Shown here one piece after another: positions 52,150 through 64,000 of a stretch of 64,000 nt of DNA. The DNA comes from Margaritifera margaritifera (taxonomy: Eukaryota > Mollusca > Bivalvia > Unionida > Margaritiferidae): the NCBI GenBank assembly GCA_029931535.1, contig JAQPZY010001664.1, positions 2,071,001 to 2,135,000 on the forward strand, read 5' to 3'. How positions within the stretch are numbered: position 1 is the first letter of the stretch; each line of letters opens with the position of its first letter. A program made the translations under genes and the position numbers. Below the pieces are notes generated by a model, which saw nothing but the letters and a program-made list of their open reading frames with translations, was not told the origin of the DNA and searched no databases.

Positions 52150-54478
52150 ATATGAAAATAATTCATATCCTAGTAGGGTCCGACCATCGTCCTACTTTAA
52201 TGATTATCAATGCTGACCTATTTCCTGGATTTGATTTATGCCCCCATGAACTCTTAAATTTGAAATACAACATCAATTTGTCCGACCTCACTGCCGACGA
52301 AAAACTGAATTATATGACTTATACTCAAACATCTTCATTCTTATTAAGCAAGATAGAGATCCCATATTGTGTAGCCGTCTGTAATGAGAATGGCTGTAGT
52401 AATCCTGTGCATATCAAACAGATTAATGGATTTTACACTAATATAGTAACAACATTTTACAACTTAGGTAAATACTTGGCGATAAAAAACCAACCTGGTC
52501 ATCAGGTTATACCAGGCTGGAATGACTGTGTCAAAGAACTGCACGACTATGCACGAAATGCTTACCTTATGTGGCGTGATAAGGGTAAACCTCGTCATGG
52601 GCCTCTCAGTAACCAAATGCGCCAAACTAGGGCTCAATTTAAGCCTGCCTTTAGACTCTGTAAGAAGGAAGGATTAAAACATAAAGCAGACACGCTTGCA
52701 AATAAATTTGCAAATTTAGACCAACGTGAATTCTGAAAGCAGATTAAACAAATTACTACTACAACTTCTAATAGACTACCAATTTGCGTTGATGGGAACC
52801 ATGCCCAAAATAAAATATGCAACATGTGGAAAAATCATTTTGAAGCCTTACTCAATAGTGTTAAAAACGATTCGAATAAGGAGTATGTTCTTTCAGCATG
52901 CAAGGCCCCTTCTATTCATATTGAACTGATCACACTGTACCATAACTAAATAAAAAGGGGGTAAATGTCCAGGATCAGATTTTTTGTATGTAGAACATTT
53001 TAAATTTTCAGATAATAGACTCCATGTTCTTGTAATGATGTTATTTATTTGCATGTTTGTACATCACTTTGTTCCTGATGATTTCACAAAAGTTACAATT
53101 ATCCTGCTACTGAAAAGTAAAATTGGTAACCTGACAGACGACAATAATTATAGACCTATAGCTCTCACGACAATTATTTCGAAAATATTTGAATGTATTG
53201 TACTATGACGATGTGAAATCACAATTTCTGATAATCAGTTTTCTTTTAGAAACACAAAATTCAACATACTTATGCCTCTATGACTTTAAGGAAACTGTCA
53301 ACTATTATTTAGAACATGATAGCCATGTGTTTGCATGTTTTTTAGACGCTAGTAATGCATTTGATAGGGTCAATGATTGGACACTGTTTAAAAAGTTACT
53401 TGACAATCAAATACCCGTTTACATTGTTCATCCTGTAGTAATTGGTATAGCAAACAGTTTTACTATGTGCGTTGGGGAAGTGCAGTATCGAATTCCTTTC
53501 ATGTAACCAATGGGGTCAGGCAGAGAGGTGTTCCTTCGCCTTTGTTATTTAATATATACATAGACGATTTAAATTGTAAGCTGGGACAGTGTCACGTGGT
53601 GATACATTTAACACTAAATGCGTCATTTCTTAAAAATTTCAGTTTTGCTGATGTACTGTCATTGATAAGTCCTTCTATCGTAGTTTTAAGGAAATTATTA
53701 AAGATATGTGAACATTACGCATTTGAGAATGATATTATATATACACAGAAATCGGTATGTACAGTATGGTATTTCAATCAACATCTTCCAAATTACCATC
53801 TCCTCCCTATGTACTTCTTAACAGCCATGCTCTTGCATATGTCAACAGTTGTACGTATCTGGGTCATATTTTAAAATCCAATCGGTCAGATGATGAAGAT
53901 ATGATGAGACATTACAGATTTCTGTGTACTAGAACAAACATGCTTTTACGTAAATTTAGAAATTGTTCTTTGAATATCAAGATTAGATTATTCAAATCTT
54001 ATTGCTGTACAATGTACTGTGCTTCTCTGTGGACAAACTTTAGTGAATGTATGAAAAGAAAACTAGTTATTGGCTATAATAATAGTCTTCATTTACTATT
54101 AAGCCTTCCAAGATGGAATAGTGCCTCTACCATGTTTGTAAACTATAATGTATTTAGTTTTGAAGAATTAATGAGAAAGTATGTGTTTTCAATGATGACA
54201 CGAATATCTAATAGTAAGAATTGTATCTTGAAATCTGTGTGGAACTATGATATTCGTTTAAATTCTCAGATTATAGATAGATGGAACAAATTATTCTTTA
54301 AATGTCTTACATAATTTTGTTCTTAACAATGACAGACACATTGTGTAGTTATAGATGGGTCTGTATATTTGTACATAAGACACCTATGAACTGTTATGTT
54401 TAAAATACTTCTATATTTTATATTCTAATTTAGATGTATGGGCCATGCAGTCTGAAATAAAGAATTCTTATCTTATCC
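52150..54478 (+). pseudogene. Decayed Jockey/CR1-like LINE ORF2 (copy B, longer)
   Basis: It starts with GSDHRPTLMIIN (52170), the end of the endonuclease domain, and continues through an N-terminal RT spacer (to 52736). RT pieces are FVPDDFTKVTIILLLKSK and NNYRPIALTTIISKIFE (53060-53200), VFACFLDASNAFDRVNDWTL (53320-53390), TNGVRQRGVPSPLLFNIYID (53500-53570) and FADVLSLISPSI (53640). The catalytic FADD has become FADV, and several frameshifts divide the ORF. From 53708 to the AATAAAGAATTC tail it matches copy A (1500-2252). The 5' part of the element is missing; DIRS sequence directly precedes it. Confidence 0.88.
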
Positions 54479-57400
54479 TTGTTTATACCAGTTTTTTTTA
54501 GGTCATTAGCCTCCCACGGCACTGGCAAATTCAGCATGCAATAGCAACAGATAATATATTACTGATATTAAAATGTAGCTTTTTTTTTGGGGGGGGGGGG
54601 TAGTAAACTGCTGATTTTAATGATGCAATACATTCCTGTCACTATTGCCAGATATCATCCTTCCACCCCGCTCTGATATCCCCAAGATGATGGCTACTGC
54701 GCATGGGCTTATGACGTGGGGAACAGACTGGGTCCGTGTTCTTTCTTGCTCTGGACTTCCTAGAACTTTCCATCTAATGGGAGGATGGAATTTGTTTTAT
54801 ATGGACGAGAGTAATTTCCATCCCGGAAAGGTAAGCAATGCAATAGTGACAGGTTAGTATTAAATCATTAAAACTGGCTTTATCCCCCCCCCAAAAAAAA
54901 AAAAAAAAAAAAAACACACACTACATTTCAATATTTTATTATTTTAAAGCTTTGAGACTTGTTTTCTATCATACAACCAGTAAAGAAGAAATATACTTTT
55001 CTTCAGATATATGAATAAAAAGCAGTTATTTATAAAACTTTGCTGTAAAATTTGGTTAAAGTAAAACAAATTTGAGCAAAAAATATTGTTTTTTGTCCAA
55101 TACTTCTTTATTCTCTCCACATGTTAACAAAAATCATAACTATATGGAATCTTTTTTAGTGAAATACACGTCAAGGCTCTCATAACTCTTTTAATTCTCC
55201 CCCTAACCAGAACCATGATCAAAGTTTTCGACAAAAATAAGACTATTGTTAGATCCTGCTAATGGAATCTACCACAATGGTGAACTTCACATTATATACT
55301 TATACATATTAGATCTATCAGTTTGAGTTTTAAAATTCCTCATCAGTTTTATTTTTCAAATTCCTCCTTTAAAACTAACTATCAAGGCTGCTGATTAATA
55401 CAGCTGTAACTCTAGTAGACATCTTTGTTAAAAATTCTTCAGCTTTAAACAGTACCCATACAGTTAATGATGCACGATAGAATGAAGATTTTTAGTCAGA
55501 AATTGTGGGGTTTTTTATTAGCTTCTCATATATATAATAGGAGCATATGGTGATATCCATGTCCGTCTGTCCCGTCCCACTCGTTCAGACGTTGTTCAAA
55601 TTTGGTATGACGCTTTGTATTTAGAGGACCTTGACCAAGTTCAAAATTTTACAATTGTCCAGCAAAATTTAATGGAGTTATGGCCCTTATTTTATACAGA
55701 AAGTTGCCCCTCAATTTAATTTCAGATTAATAACCTTTGAAGGATTTCTCTGATTAAAATCAAATTTGGCATCAGGTTTTACATTCAGAGGATCTAGGTC
55801 AGGTTAGATTATCACATATTTCCAGCAAAAATGACATTAAGTTATGGCTGCCGATTTAGAACTTTTATTTATAATTTTGTTCCACTCAATAATGTTTGAA
55901 GGACTTCATGGATTTTAAATTAAATTTTGGTATAAATCTTTACATTAGACAAATCTAGCTCAATCTTTACTGATTTATAACAATAGTTTATGGAGTCCTG
56001 GCCCATGTCTGACTTTGTACATTGGTCTCCAATTTTGCTTCCATTCTCTAACATTTGCAGGACTTCATGGATTGCCCTTTAATTTTGATTCTGGTCAATA
56101 ATTTCTGAAGGACTCCATGGATTGAAATTAGTATTGGTTTGTTTTTATCAAGAATACCTAGTTCAGTCCAAAGTCCACTTCTTTTGGCATAAGTTTATGG
56201 AGATTTGCCTGTTTAAACGTAGCTGGTTTTGCTCAATAATATTCCAAGGACTTCAGAGATTGATATAAAATTTTGCATGAAGGCTTACATTAAGAAGACC
56301 TAGGTCAAGGTTTTAGAACCTTACTTTTACTTGGTTCCATATGACTGACCATTGTTGTGTTGTTAAACACTAATACATAACATTGACTTTCAGTGTTTTC
56401 TGTGGCAATTATATCGAGTTATGGCCCTGGTTTGATTTTGAACCTGCCCTAGATTTCTCTCTCAATAACATCTGAAATACTTCATGGATTGAAACCAAAT
56501 TTTGTATGAATATTTCAAGATATCTTAAGAAGATCTATGTCAAGTTTTTTTAAAAATAATTTTCCTGGAAACGTTCACTGAGTTATGACACCTGTCTGAC
56601 TTGTATATATTCCCTTCAACTGTATTGTATTGGCAGGAGTATTCTTGTCATGTGGACTTATTTCATGTCATGCTAAAAACCTTGAGAAAAGTTTAAGATA
56701 TTTGCATTTTTATAATCATATTTACATTAGACTGCATCATCGGTTACACATATCTCATTTGTAATGGTTTTAACACACAAGCAACTGAATCACTCACAAA
56801 TATAGGTAAATTTCTGTACACAGCTCAATACAATGTGGTTAATGCCTAATATTTAACCAAGTACTTGCTATCATATGCTAATGAGAAGTTTACTCATACC
56901 AAGTCTTTTGGTAACAATCCCATGGAGATATAACCATCCATCTGGGATGAGTAGAGATTAAAATATTTTCAAGATGGTCACCATGGTGGCCATATTGAGA
57001 GTCAATTTCCATCATTTTTATTTAGAACCAACTAGACACCATAAGAATTCTTCTGATGAAAACCCCATGTCAATTTGACTTTCCATTTAAGAGGAGTAGC
57101 AATAACAAGATTTTCAAGATGACCACCATAGTGGCCACATGGCCCCATACCACAATTAGTTCTCCTCAAAATTGGCCAAAATCAAAAAGATATTCCGAAA
57201 AAATAGTACCAAGTTCAATGATGTGTTTCACAGCTGAATTGTTTTGAATTGTTACAAGCTATGTTGAGAATAAAAGGGTAGTTAAAATTGCCTGTTCTGC
57301 AATAAAGACAGTGATATGTAAAATATCACCTAATTGCATGTCAGTCGAGCACTTTTCTCTTACTTTCCTTGAGTCAATCTGTTTACCATCTTAATACACA

Positions 57401-57962
57401 AAAATGAGCTAGTCAGTCCATTATGAAACGCTTAGGATTTTCATATACTAAGGTGACTTAATATGTGCAGAAAGTTACAAAGGTCTATCATTTAGAGTAA
57501 TAAATGTACAATAATGAATGGTTATACACAATAAAGAAGAAAAATAATTGTGGTCTGAGGCTTTATTAGACATCAGATCAGCACCATTTTAACTGATCAC
57601 CAGCAAGAGACATTATATGAGGTCTTCTGGTGAAAACCGCACGTTGATATGACTTTCCATTTTAGATGAGTAACAACAAGATTTTCAAGATGGCTGCCAT
57701 GGTGGCCATATTGGATATCAGGCGCGCACCATTTTCATTTAGGGTCCACTATATAGCATAAGAAGACTTCTGGTGAAAGCACAATGTTTTCTGATATGAC
57801 CAGCCATCTAAGAGAAGTAGCGATAATAAGATTTTCCAGATGGCCATTGTGGTGGCCATATTGGAGGTCAACTCTGCAACATTTTCACTTACAACCAACT
57901 AGACATCATAAGAAGTCTTCCAGCGAAAATCCCATTCTGATATGATCATTCATTCATTAAAA
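53708..57962 (+). repeat. Duplicated block B, left part
   Basis: Partner of 1500-5455 in the same orientation. It includes the LINE 3' end, the G-run at about 54590, the ~160-bp repeats and four or five units of the ~147-bp array. It ends abruptly at 'cattcattaaaaagctgcg', where copy A has 'catttatttagaagctgtg'. Confidence 0.85.
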
Positions 57963-58984
57963 AGCTGCGTCGCACACTAATTGCGAATATGCATGAAAAG
58001 CGAGCGTAGATGATTTTTGCCAGTGGCATGCGACGATGTCTCTGGACCTATGATGGTAATTTACAACTGACAAATAAACCGATCAATGGAGAGAGAAAGA
58101 GAGAGATGGAGGACAAGAACGATCTTATAGTCGGTAGCAATCGTAAGTAAAGCATAATATTGTTTAATTTACCTCTTGATTGAATGGTCGCTCATTCACT
58201 GTTCGAAAAGCTAGACATGCAATGTTTGTAGTGTTCTACTTACCTCATTTAAACCAACTTTCATGTTTAAATCTTAAGCGTTTCTTTTATTTATTTAATT
58301 AATATGAATGAAGATAGAAGCTAAAAGAAAGCAAATTATCAATTTCAAAAGAGAATTGTGAATAGTTGCGATAGCGGCAGAACTACATTTTGTAGCAGAC
58401 ACACTGTGCAGGGATGTGAAAATTTCAGGCTTGTAGGCAAGTAAGTGTATTTGCATGTGGTATAAATAAAATATAAGTATAGTTTTGTACGCTGTATACA
58501 TTGTATACATTTTTCATTTAATTAAATTTTGTTTTACATCTCGTGGTATATCAAAGATACATCGTTGCATTTATTTTAATCAATCCCTGACACACGCGAT
58601 CCCATGTTGAATCCAGTCGCACTCGAAAGGATTGTTATTCACCATATGATTTATATATATATCTATGTCTGTGTGTGTCTCTGTGTGTGTGTCTGGGCAC
58701 ATCTGTGCGATCGTAATGCGACCGTCTCAGGAGTGATGAATTTCATTGATATGATAAAAAGATTATGTTATTTTTTATATTTGTACTAGTTTACAGTGTT
58801 TAGGATTGCAGATTCTTTGCACAAATATTTCATCATTAAGATAATGATAAAAACTATTGAATATTTGAAGAAACAAATGACTGCGAAATTTTTCTTCGGT
58901 TAGCATTTTGGAAAGAGACCAAAACCAGCATACATATACGTACATATGTATCTATATAAATTTATTTATACCACATACATTAAA

Positions 58985-59215
58985 AATAACATGACATTTA
59001 AAGTGTTGGTATAAAGCAATTTGATATACCAATACAGTTGGTATATCAAATTGTGATCCGCCCATGGCGCATGCATACGCATATATATACATGGTTTCAA
59101 CAGTGGTTATTGTTTCTATACTCTCTGTATCAGTGACGAATTTCCACTTATTAATCATTATTGACATAAGAAAATAACGAGAAAAAAATATTAATAATCC
59201 CCGTTTTAAAAATGA
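58985..59215 (+). repeat. Dispersed repeat with perfect 16-bp hairpin end
   Basis: CAATTTGATATACCAA, a 5-bp spacer and TTGGTATATCAAATTG (about 59018-59054) form a perfect hairpin. The following ~160 bp match 25340-25595 in inverted orientation. Confidence 0.75.
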
Positions 59216-59260
59216 ATTAAACATGGTGCATAAATTCATTGAAATCACTCTGCTTTCCCT

Positions 59261-59261
<1 letters not shown>

Positions 59262-59332
<71 letters not shown>
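59262..59332 (+). repeat. (TC)n microsatellite
   Basis: About 70 bp of TC. Further (TC)n tracts lie at 59659-59707 and 59806-59844. Confidence 0.98.
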
Positions 59333-59333
<1 letters not shown>

Positions 59334-59658
59334 GCATAAGGGACACATACGTGGAAATCTATGGAGAGAGAGAGAGAGGGAAAGATAATTTGAGCGGGAT
59401 GAAACCTTTGAACTTGAACTTACACCAAGTAACCTACAAGAACCTGAGTTGTCGTAATGGTATGCTTACAATTCATGGGATTTATCTACAGTGTTCACAA
59501 TATCAATGGTACAAAATTGCAATAGCATGTCGAAACTATGCGGTAACTTGCTTGGATTGGAGGTACACACATACTGTAATGTTTTTTTTTTTTGTTTTTT
59601 TTTAAACCTATATTAGAGTTCTAAAAACATTATTTTTAAATATTAAAATGTTCGAAGG

Positions 59659-59713
<55 letters not shown>

Positions 59714-59802
59714 GTTGGTCAGGCAGGAGACTAATCGATCAACAGATAAACATAGGGATAGACAAGAAAAAAAATCTTACGCTAAGTCCCTCTAAACCCG
59801 CA

Positions 59803-59845
<43 letters not shown>

Positions 59846-59850
<5 letters not shown>

Positions 59851-59888
59851 ACTGATATATATATATATATATATATACATATACTACA

Positions 59889-59929
<41 letters not shown>

Positions 59930-59933
59930 TACA

Positions 59934-60001
<68 letters not shown>

Positions 60002-60009
60002 TGTAGTAC
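59846..60009 (+). repeat. (TA)n with CTACACTGA motifs forming a large cruciform
   Basis: ACTACACTGAT occurs forward at 59846, 59883 and 59928, each followed by (TA)n. The tract ends with the reverse complement ATCAGTGTAGT at 59997-60007. The unit from 59928 to 60007 is a perfect ~80-bp palindrome. Confidence 0.92.
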
Positions 60010-62147
60010 AATGGTGTTTTTGTTAAATTAAATTAAATAATTTAGTGTATCACAGGTCCATACAATGCAATACATGAAAGACACGAAAGGAGGCGGGGGG
60101 GGGGGAGTATTAATCCAGACATACTCACTTGATATCTTGGCCATCGTAATGTTCTGTTATTGTAACGAACCCTAAAGGGATGGTCAAGAATGAATCACAC
60201 TTGAACAGGTTTTACGTCTCCTTATTTCGACTCCACTCTACAACTAACAGTTACTGAAACTCTATATCCTGCCTGCAACGTCAGATGAAAGCGGGGCTAA
60301 GTACGATTGGCATTGCAAGTACTGACCACTACAGCCATTATTCACATTTTTGACAAATGTCTAAATCTATGAAATACATTATTTGAGTAAATTAGGAACC
60401 ATAACATTTGTCAAACCCCATAACATGCGAAAAATGATACATTTCCTTTTTGCAAACCATAACAAATCTTAAAGTTTTGTTTATTACTTTATTACAAGCC
60501 TATCAGGAATGAAGCATTTTTATTTAAATTAATGAATGTCGTTAGGTAGACTCACTCTTCACAAAGTTCACGAGGGAATAAAAACCTACCTCTTCAGGCA
60601 AGCAAGATTGACTTTAGTCTTGTTTTTTAATTTATACTTCCAGATAAAGAGTCACTTGAAATTTAAGCCGATTACAGTACGGAAGATCTGATAACAAATG
60701 TTGTGTTAGATGCTCAAAAACGTCCAAAAATTAAATCTTGTTGAAAATGGGGAGGGGAGACTCTTTTAATGAATTTGATGTGTGTCAGATTCTTCTTTAT
60801 ATACAGAAGTACTTGTAACAGAAGAATTGTTTTGTTGCTTTTCTTTTTTTTTTTTTTCTTTTTTTTCTGTTTGTTTCTTTTTGGTTGATTGTTTGTTTTG
60901 TTTTGTCTCATCGTTGGAGATATGCAGGTCAGTTTTACTAACAAGAAAGATGTGATTGCATGTACCATTAGAAGGAATTGCGCAAAAGTTGTTCTTTCGT
61001 AGTCAATATAATGTGTTCAATGTGTCATTTAAAGTTATATTAGATTGTTTTTACAAACAGCTTGATATCGGTAACATCTAAAGTGATAAACAATGATCAG
61101 ACCGGATTATATCATTATAATAGTAATTCAATTTTGATTGTTAGATCACGTTGAGTTTTCAGCATCAGAAAATCTGGATCATGACTCTTGATTCGGATTT
61201 TCTGAAGCTGACAACGAGACGTGATCTAGCAATCAAGATCGAATTACCATCATTATGATATTTTTTTTATATATCTATCACTTTTCAGATAATTTTATAA
61301 AATCTCTAAAAGTAACTAAAAAAATCCGGACAAATAAATTGCTTATCATTTCAAATTTTCTGATACCAACTTCATCTTAAATCATATACCGAATTACATT
61401 TTAACCAGATGATATGCGCATGAATATTAGTTTCATGAACGAAGCGTTTGAAACAACAGTCACTCATTTTAACTTCTATCACTGTCAACAAAACGAATTC
61501 ATCGACGCATGGGGGCAGCGGACCCATATATGTCATTTGCAGTTATTGTGTAGTTATCAAATTATTTCCATCACAGAAGATTTCATCAGCTGAATAACTC
61601 TGAAAGTTTCTCTCTGAGGTCAAGTTAATAGCGGTTGAACTGTTTCTGGTGGGACATTGTTAGATGCTCCGACATGGACTTGGCATGTGAATTACAACAT
61701 TATTTTGACATTTACTTACTGCGAAATTAGACAAATTGTTGGAATTTGATGATACAGATTTGTTACAGAGAATGTTACTCATTTCCTTGTGCATGTCAAG
61801 TGAGGCTACAGCATAGTTTTCCACGCTTGTTCAGTTGTAACCAGGATACCTCAAGGAAAAAAGAAGTTCAAACTTCGTTTAAGAGTATGGTAATACGGAA
61901 TCGGTAAATGTCACTATCGTACTCCTACTTAAAAAAATAACTGTACAATTCTAGCTCTTTCTTGAGCTAAAATTGATAGGTGAATATTAAAGATTATTAC
62001 TTCGGGGTATTACCTATGACATGTCTTTATGACTGCCATAGGTTCGTTTTTAGCGCTAAAAAATCGTATTGACAAGAACTTTATTTGATTCTGAAAAAAT
62101 GTACGAACTTGCTTCATATTCGAAAGGAAATACTTTAGATGTACATC

Positions 62148-63976
62148 ACGATTTACAATTAAACCTACTATGTTAGGAAGGGTTAAAATTATACTTAACC
62201 ATCGAACATCTTATTTACAAATACCCATTTTATGGCTAAGTAAATCAGTCTAAAACAGCATAAGCATGGAAACAACACGCATCTTTTTAAACAAGCATTA
62301 TTCAGACATGCCTTATTTTACACAATTTATTTATTAAAACTCCACCAGTAAACAGAAATAATATTTTGACTGAAGGAAAGACTTATTCAACACTAAGTTA
62401 CAATGTTTTGTGCTAAACACTTTTTGTATCTCAATATACAATTAAATATTAACAACCAATTCACGATGTATCTCAGTAATACAAAATGCTGAAACATTCA
62501 TGTTTCATAACTGGATTCAATTTAATGTATTATGGCTATCTCCGTCTTCACTGAATATAATTTTCGTGATCATTTTATGTTGTTTTCTTATAACTTTACT
62601 GAATATCATTTTTGTGATGATTTTATGTTTTTTTCTTATATATTGGTTATGTTTTTCTTGCACACAAAGTTCGAATTGTTAAAATTTATTGTCCTTGTTA
62701 GCACAATACAATTATGACACATAAAACTATTTGAATATAATTAGTGCGTGAACTCCTTCTGAATGTGCATTAAAGCAAAATGATTATTTCATTTATGATA
62801 ATCAATGTGTTATAAATATTGTTAATCATTTCTAATAAATATTTTATGCAACTACTAAGGAAATAACTCTCCAACATATAAGCGGCTTATAACGATGATA
62901 TGAAACAAAAATTAACTCGATGTATGTTTCTAAACACGTACGCCCACAAAGCAGAGCAATATTCAATTCGATAAATGTCCAAAATTGATTTTAAAAATAC
63001 CTGTAAATGTAATTGAAATGACAAAAATATCAAATCACTTCACTTACATATGGTTATAAGATGCATACCAAATTTAATCTGTATAGTCGTGCCAAAAGGT
63101 TTCAGCCAAAAATACTTAAGTCAGCATCTTCAAAAAATGTAAACAATGAAAACATTGCAAAAATGGACACAAAATGAGATGATCTACCGATGCATAGAAA
63201 CTTGCCCACTACATGTCATTTGTGTATGTGAATTAGTTCGTACATAAATGGAGCTAATAATGTTTTCATCCAAAAATTATAGATAGAAAGTACACAAATT
63301 ATATGGCCTGAAAATCGTATCAGATCATATACTTATGCAAAGCAGCATGCCTACAAAATTTTGTTTTTCTATATCTGTTGGTGTTTGCATGGAACAGACA
63401 AACGGACACACAGAAGGGCAGATGTACAGTCGTAAAGAAGGGTGGATATAGACATGACTCAGAGCAAATCAAAATGGCCCGATTCACTTGCAGTGGGAGC
63501 ATAAACGGTTTATCATGGAATTCATTCCCAAGTAAATAAATTGAAATTAATGATTTCTGGTGTATAGTGCACCTTATCTTTTATCTTATTCATATTATCT
63601 CATTTATAAATCCCGTGAATTCAGTAAAACAGCTGAAGTGGATTTTTTTTATAAATTAGGATCATCAGATGTACGCGCAAATCAAAATGCAGCCGACCTC
63701 TTTTTCATTCAATATATCGTATTTATTACTGATATACTGTGATGAAATAAACGTTTTTACACGTGCAAGTCTGTTGATACCGACGGGTTCTGTCAAAAAC
63801 ATTTATGTAGACAAAGCATGGTTTGGCACGGAACAAAGGTGGTTAAATTTTTCGTGTAATAAAATTTTAAAAACGCGCCACCTCTTCACATGCAGACATG
63901 TCCAGAGCCCAAATAGTCTTGTTCTGTATTCAGCGAAGTCCATTTTGTAATGTACCAATAGTTAAATACTGCCCAA
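62148..63976 (+). repeat. Duplicated block B, right part
   Basis: Partner of 7165-8960 in the same orientation. It reaches almost to the window end. If the synteny of block A continues, an IAP RING exon would start about 300 bp further on. Confidence 0.8.
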
Positions 63977-64000
63977 AAACTATTTTATCCTTATTCTCCA

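Larger units (their letters stand above)
57963..62147. other. 4.2-kb unique insert between duplicated parts
   Basis: It replaces 5456-7164 of block A. Contents: an inverted relative of the 25.4-kb repeat (58985-59215), three (TC)n tracts, a (TA)n cruciform and otherwise non-coding sequence. No gene was recognised on either strand. 61080-61260 holds an imperfect inverted repeat ('gatctagcaatcaagatcgaatt' against 'attcaattttgattgttagatc'). Confidence 0.6.

Noticed and set aside
61080..61260. Hairpin RNA or transposon end
   Set aside because: The inverted repeat is imperfect, with no TSD, no flanking element and no sign of transcription.

Overview
The window is eukaryotic, AT-rich and repeat-dense: it has a gene split by introns, GT/AG splice sites, minisatellites, LINE, DIRS, Polinton and hAT relics, and a tRNA-derived SINE. 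A spiralian animal, most likely a bivalve mollusc, fits best, because IAP-gene expansion and this mix of elements are typical there. The species is inference.

Host gene. On the minus strand, 9259-22705 holds eight coding exons of an inhibitor-of-apoptosis (IAP) gene. They give the second half of BIR1, a linker, a complete BIR2 split over two exons, a UBA-like region over two exons and a C-terminal RING. All seven junctions agree in phase, so this looks like a working gene. The first half of BIR1 and the start codon were not found. Its introns hold three unrelated minisatellites, a SINE, an unknown 126-codon ORF and a decayed Polinton.

Duplicated flanks. 1500-5455 and 7165-8960 recur, in order and orientation, as 53708-57962 and 62148-63976. 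The first copy ends about 300 bp downstream of the IAP stop codon. The second copy runs off the window edge, so a paralogous IAP gene may lie just beyond base 64000.

Mobile-element region, 29.5-45.1 kb. There is a 206-bp hAT MITE with a perfect 8-bp target-site duplication (TSD), a LINE endonuclease fragment broken by an inverted-repeat element that itself holds a decayed hAT, and three relatives of one L1/Tx1-type LINE family. One is an ORF1-only element (33759-36513) between 12-bp TSDs. One is a 5'-truncated element with an open ORF2 (36634-40466), also between 12-bp TSDs. One is a plus-strand 3' fragment interrupted by a solo-LTR-like insertion. The leader of the ORF1-only element contains a 15-codon ORF whose first 13 residues, including Met, are the histone H3 tail (MARTKQTARKSTG). 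This is the most striking item in the window.

Right part. It holds satellite-like repeats (40.8-41.6 and 45.9-47.9 kb), an isolated 88-codon ORF at 45.4-45.6 kb, a decayed DIRS/Ngaro-type retrotransposon (49.5-52.1 kb) abutting a decayed Jockey/CR1-like LINE (52.15-54.48 kb), the second duplicated block, and a 4-kb unique insert rich in (TC)n and (TA)n with a large potential cruciform. I found no prokaryotic features, CRISPR arrays, rRNA or functional tRNA genes.
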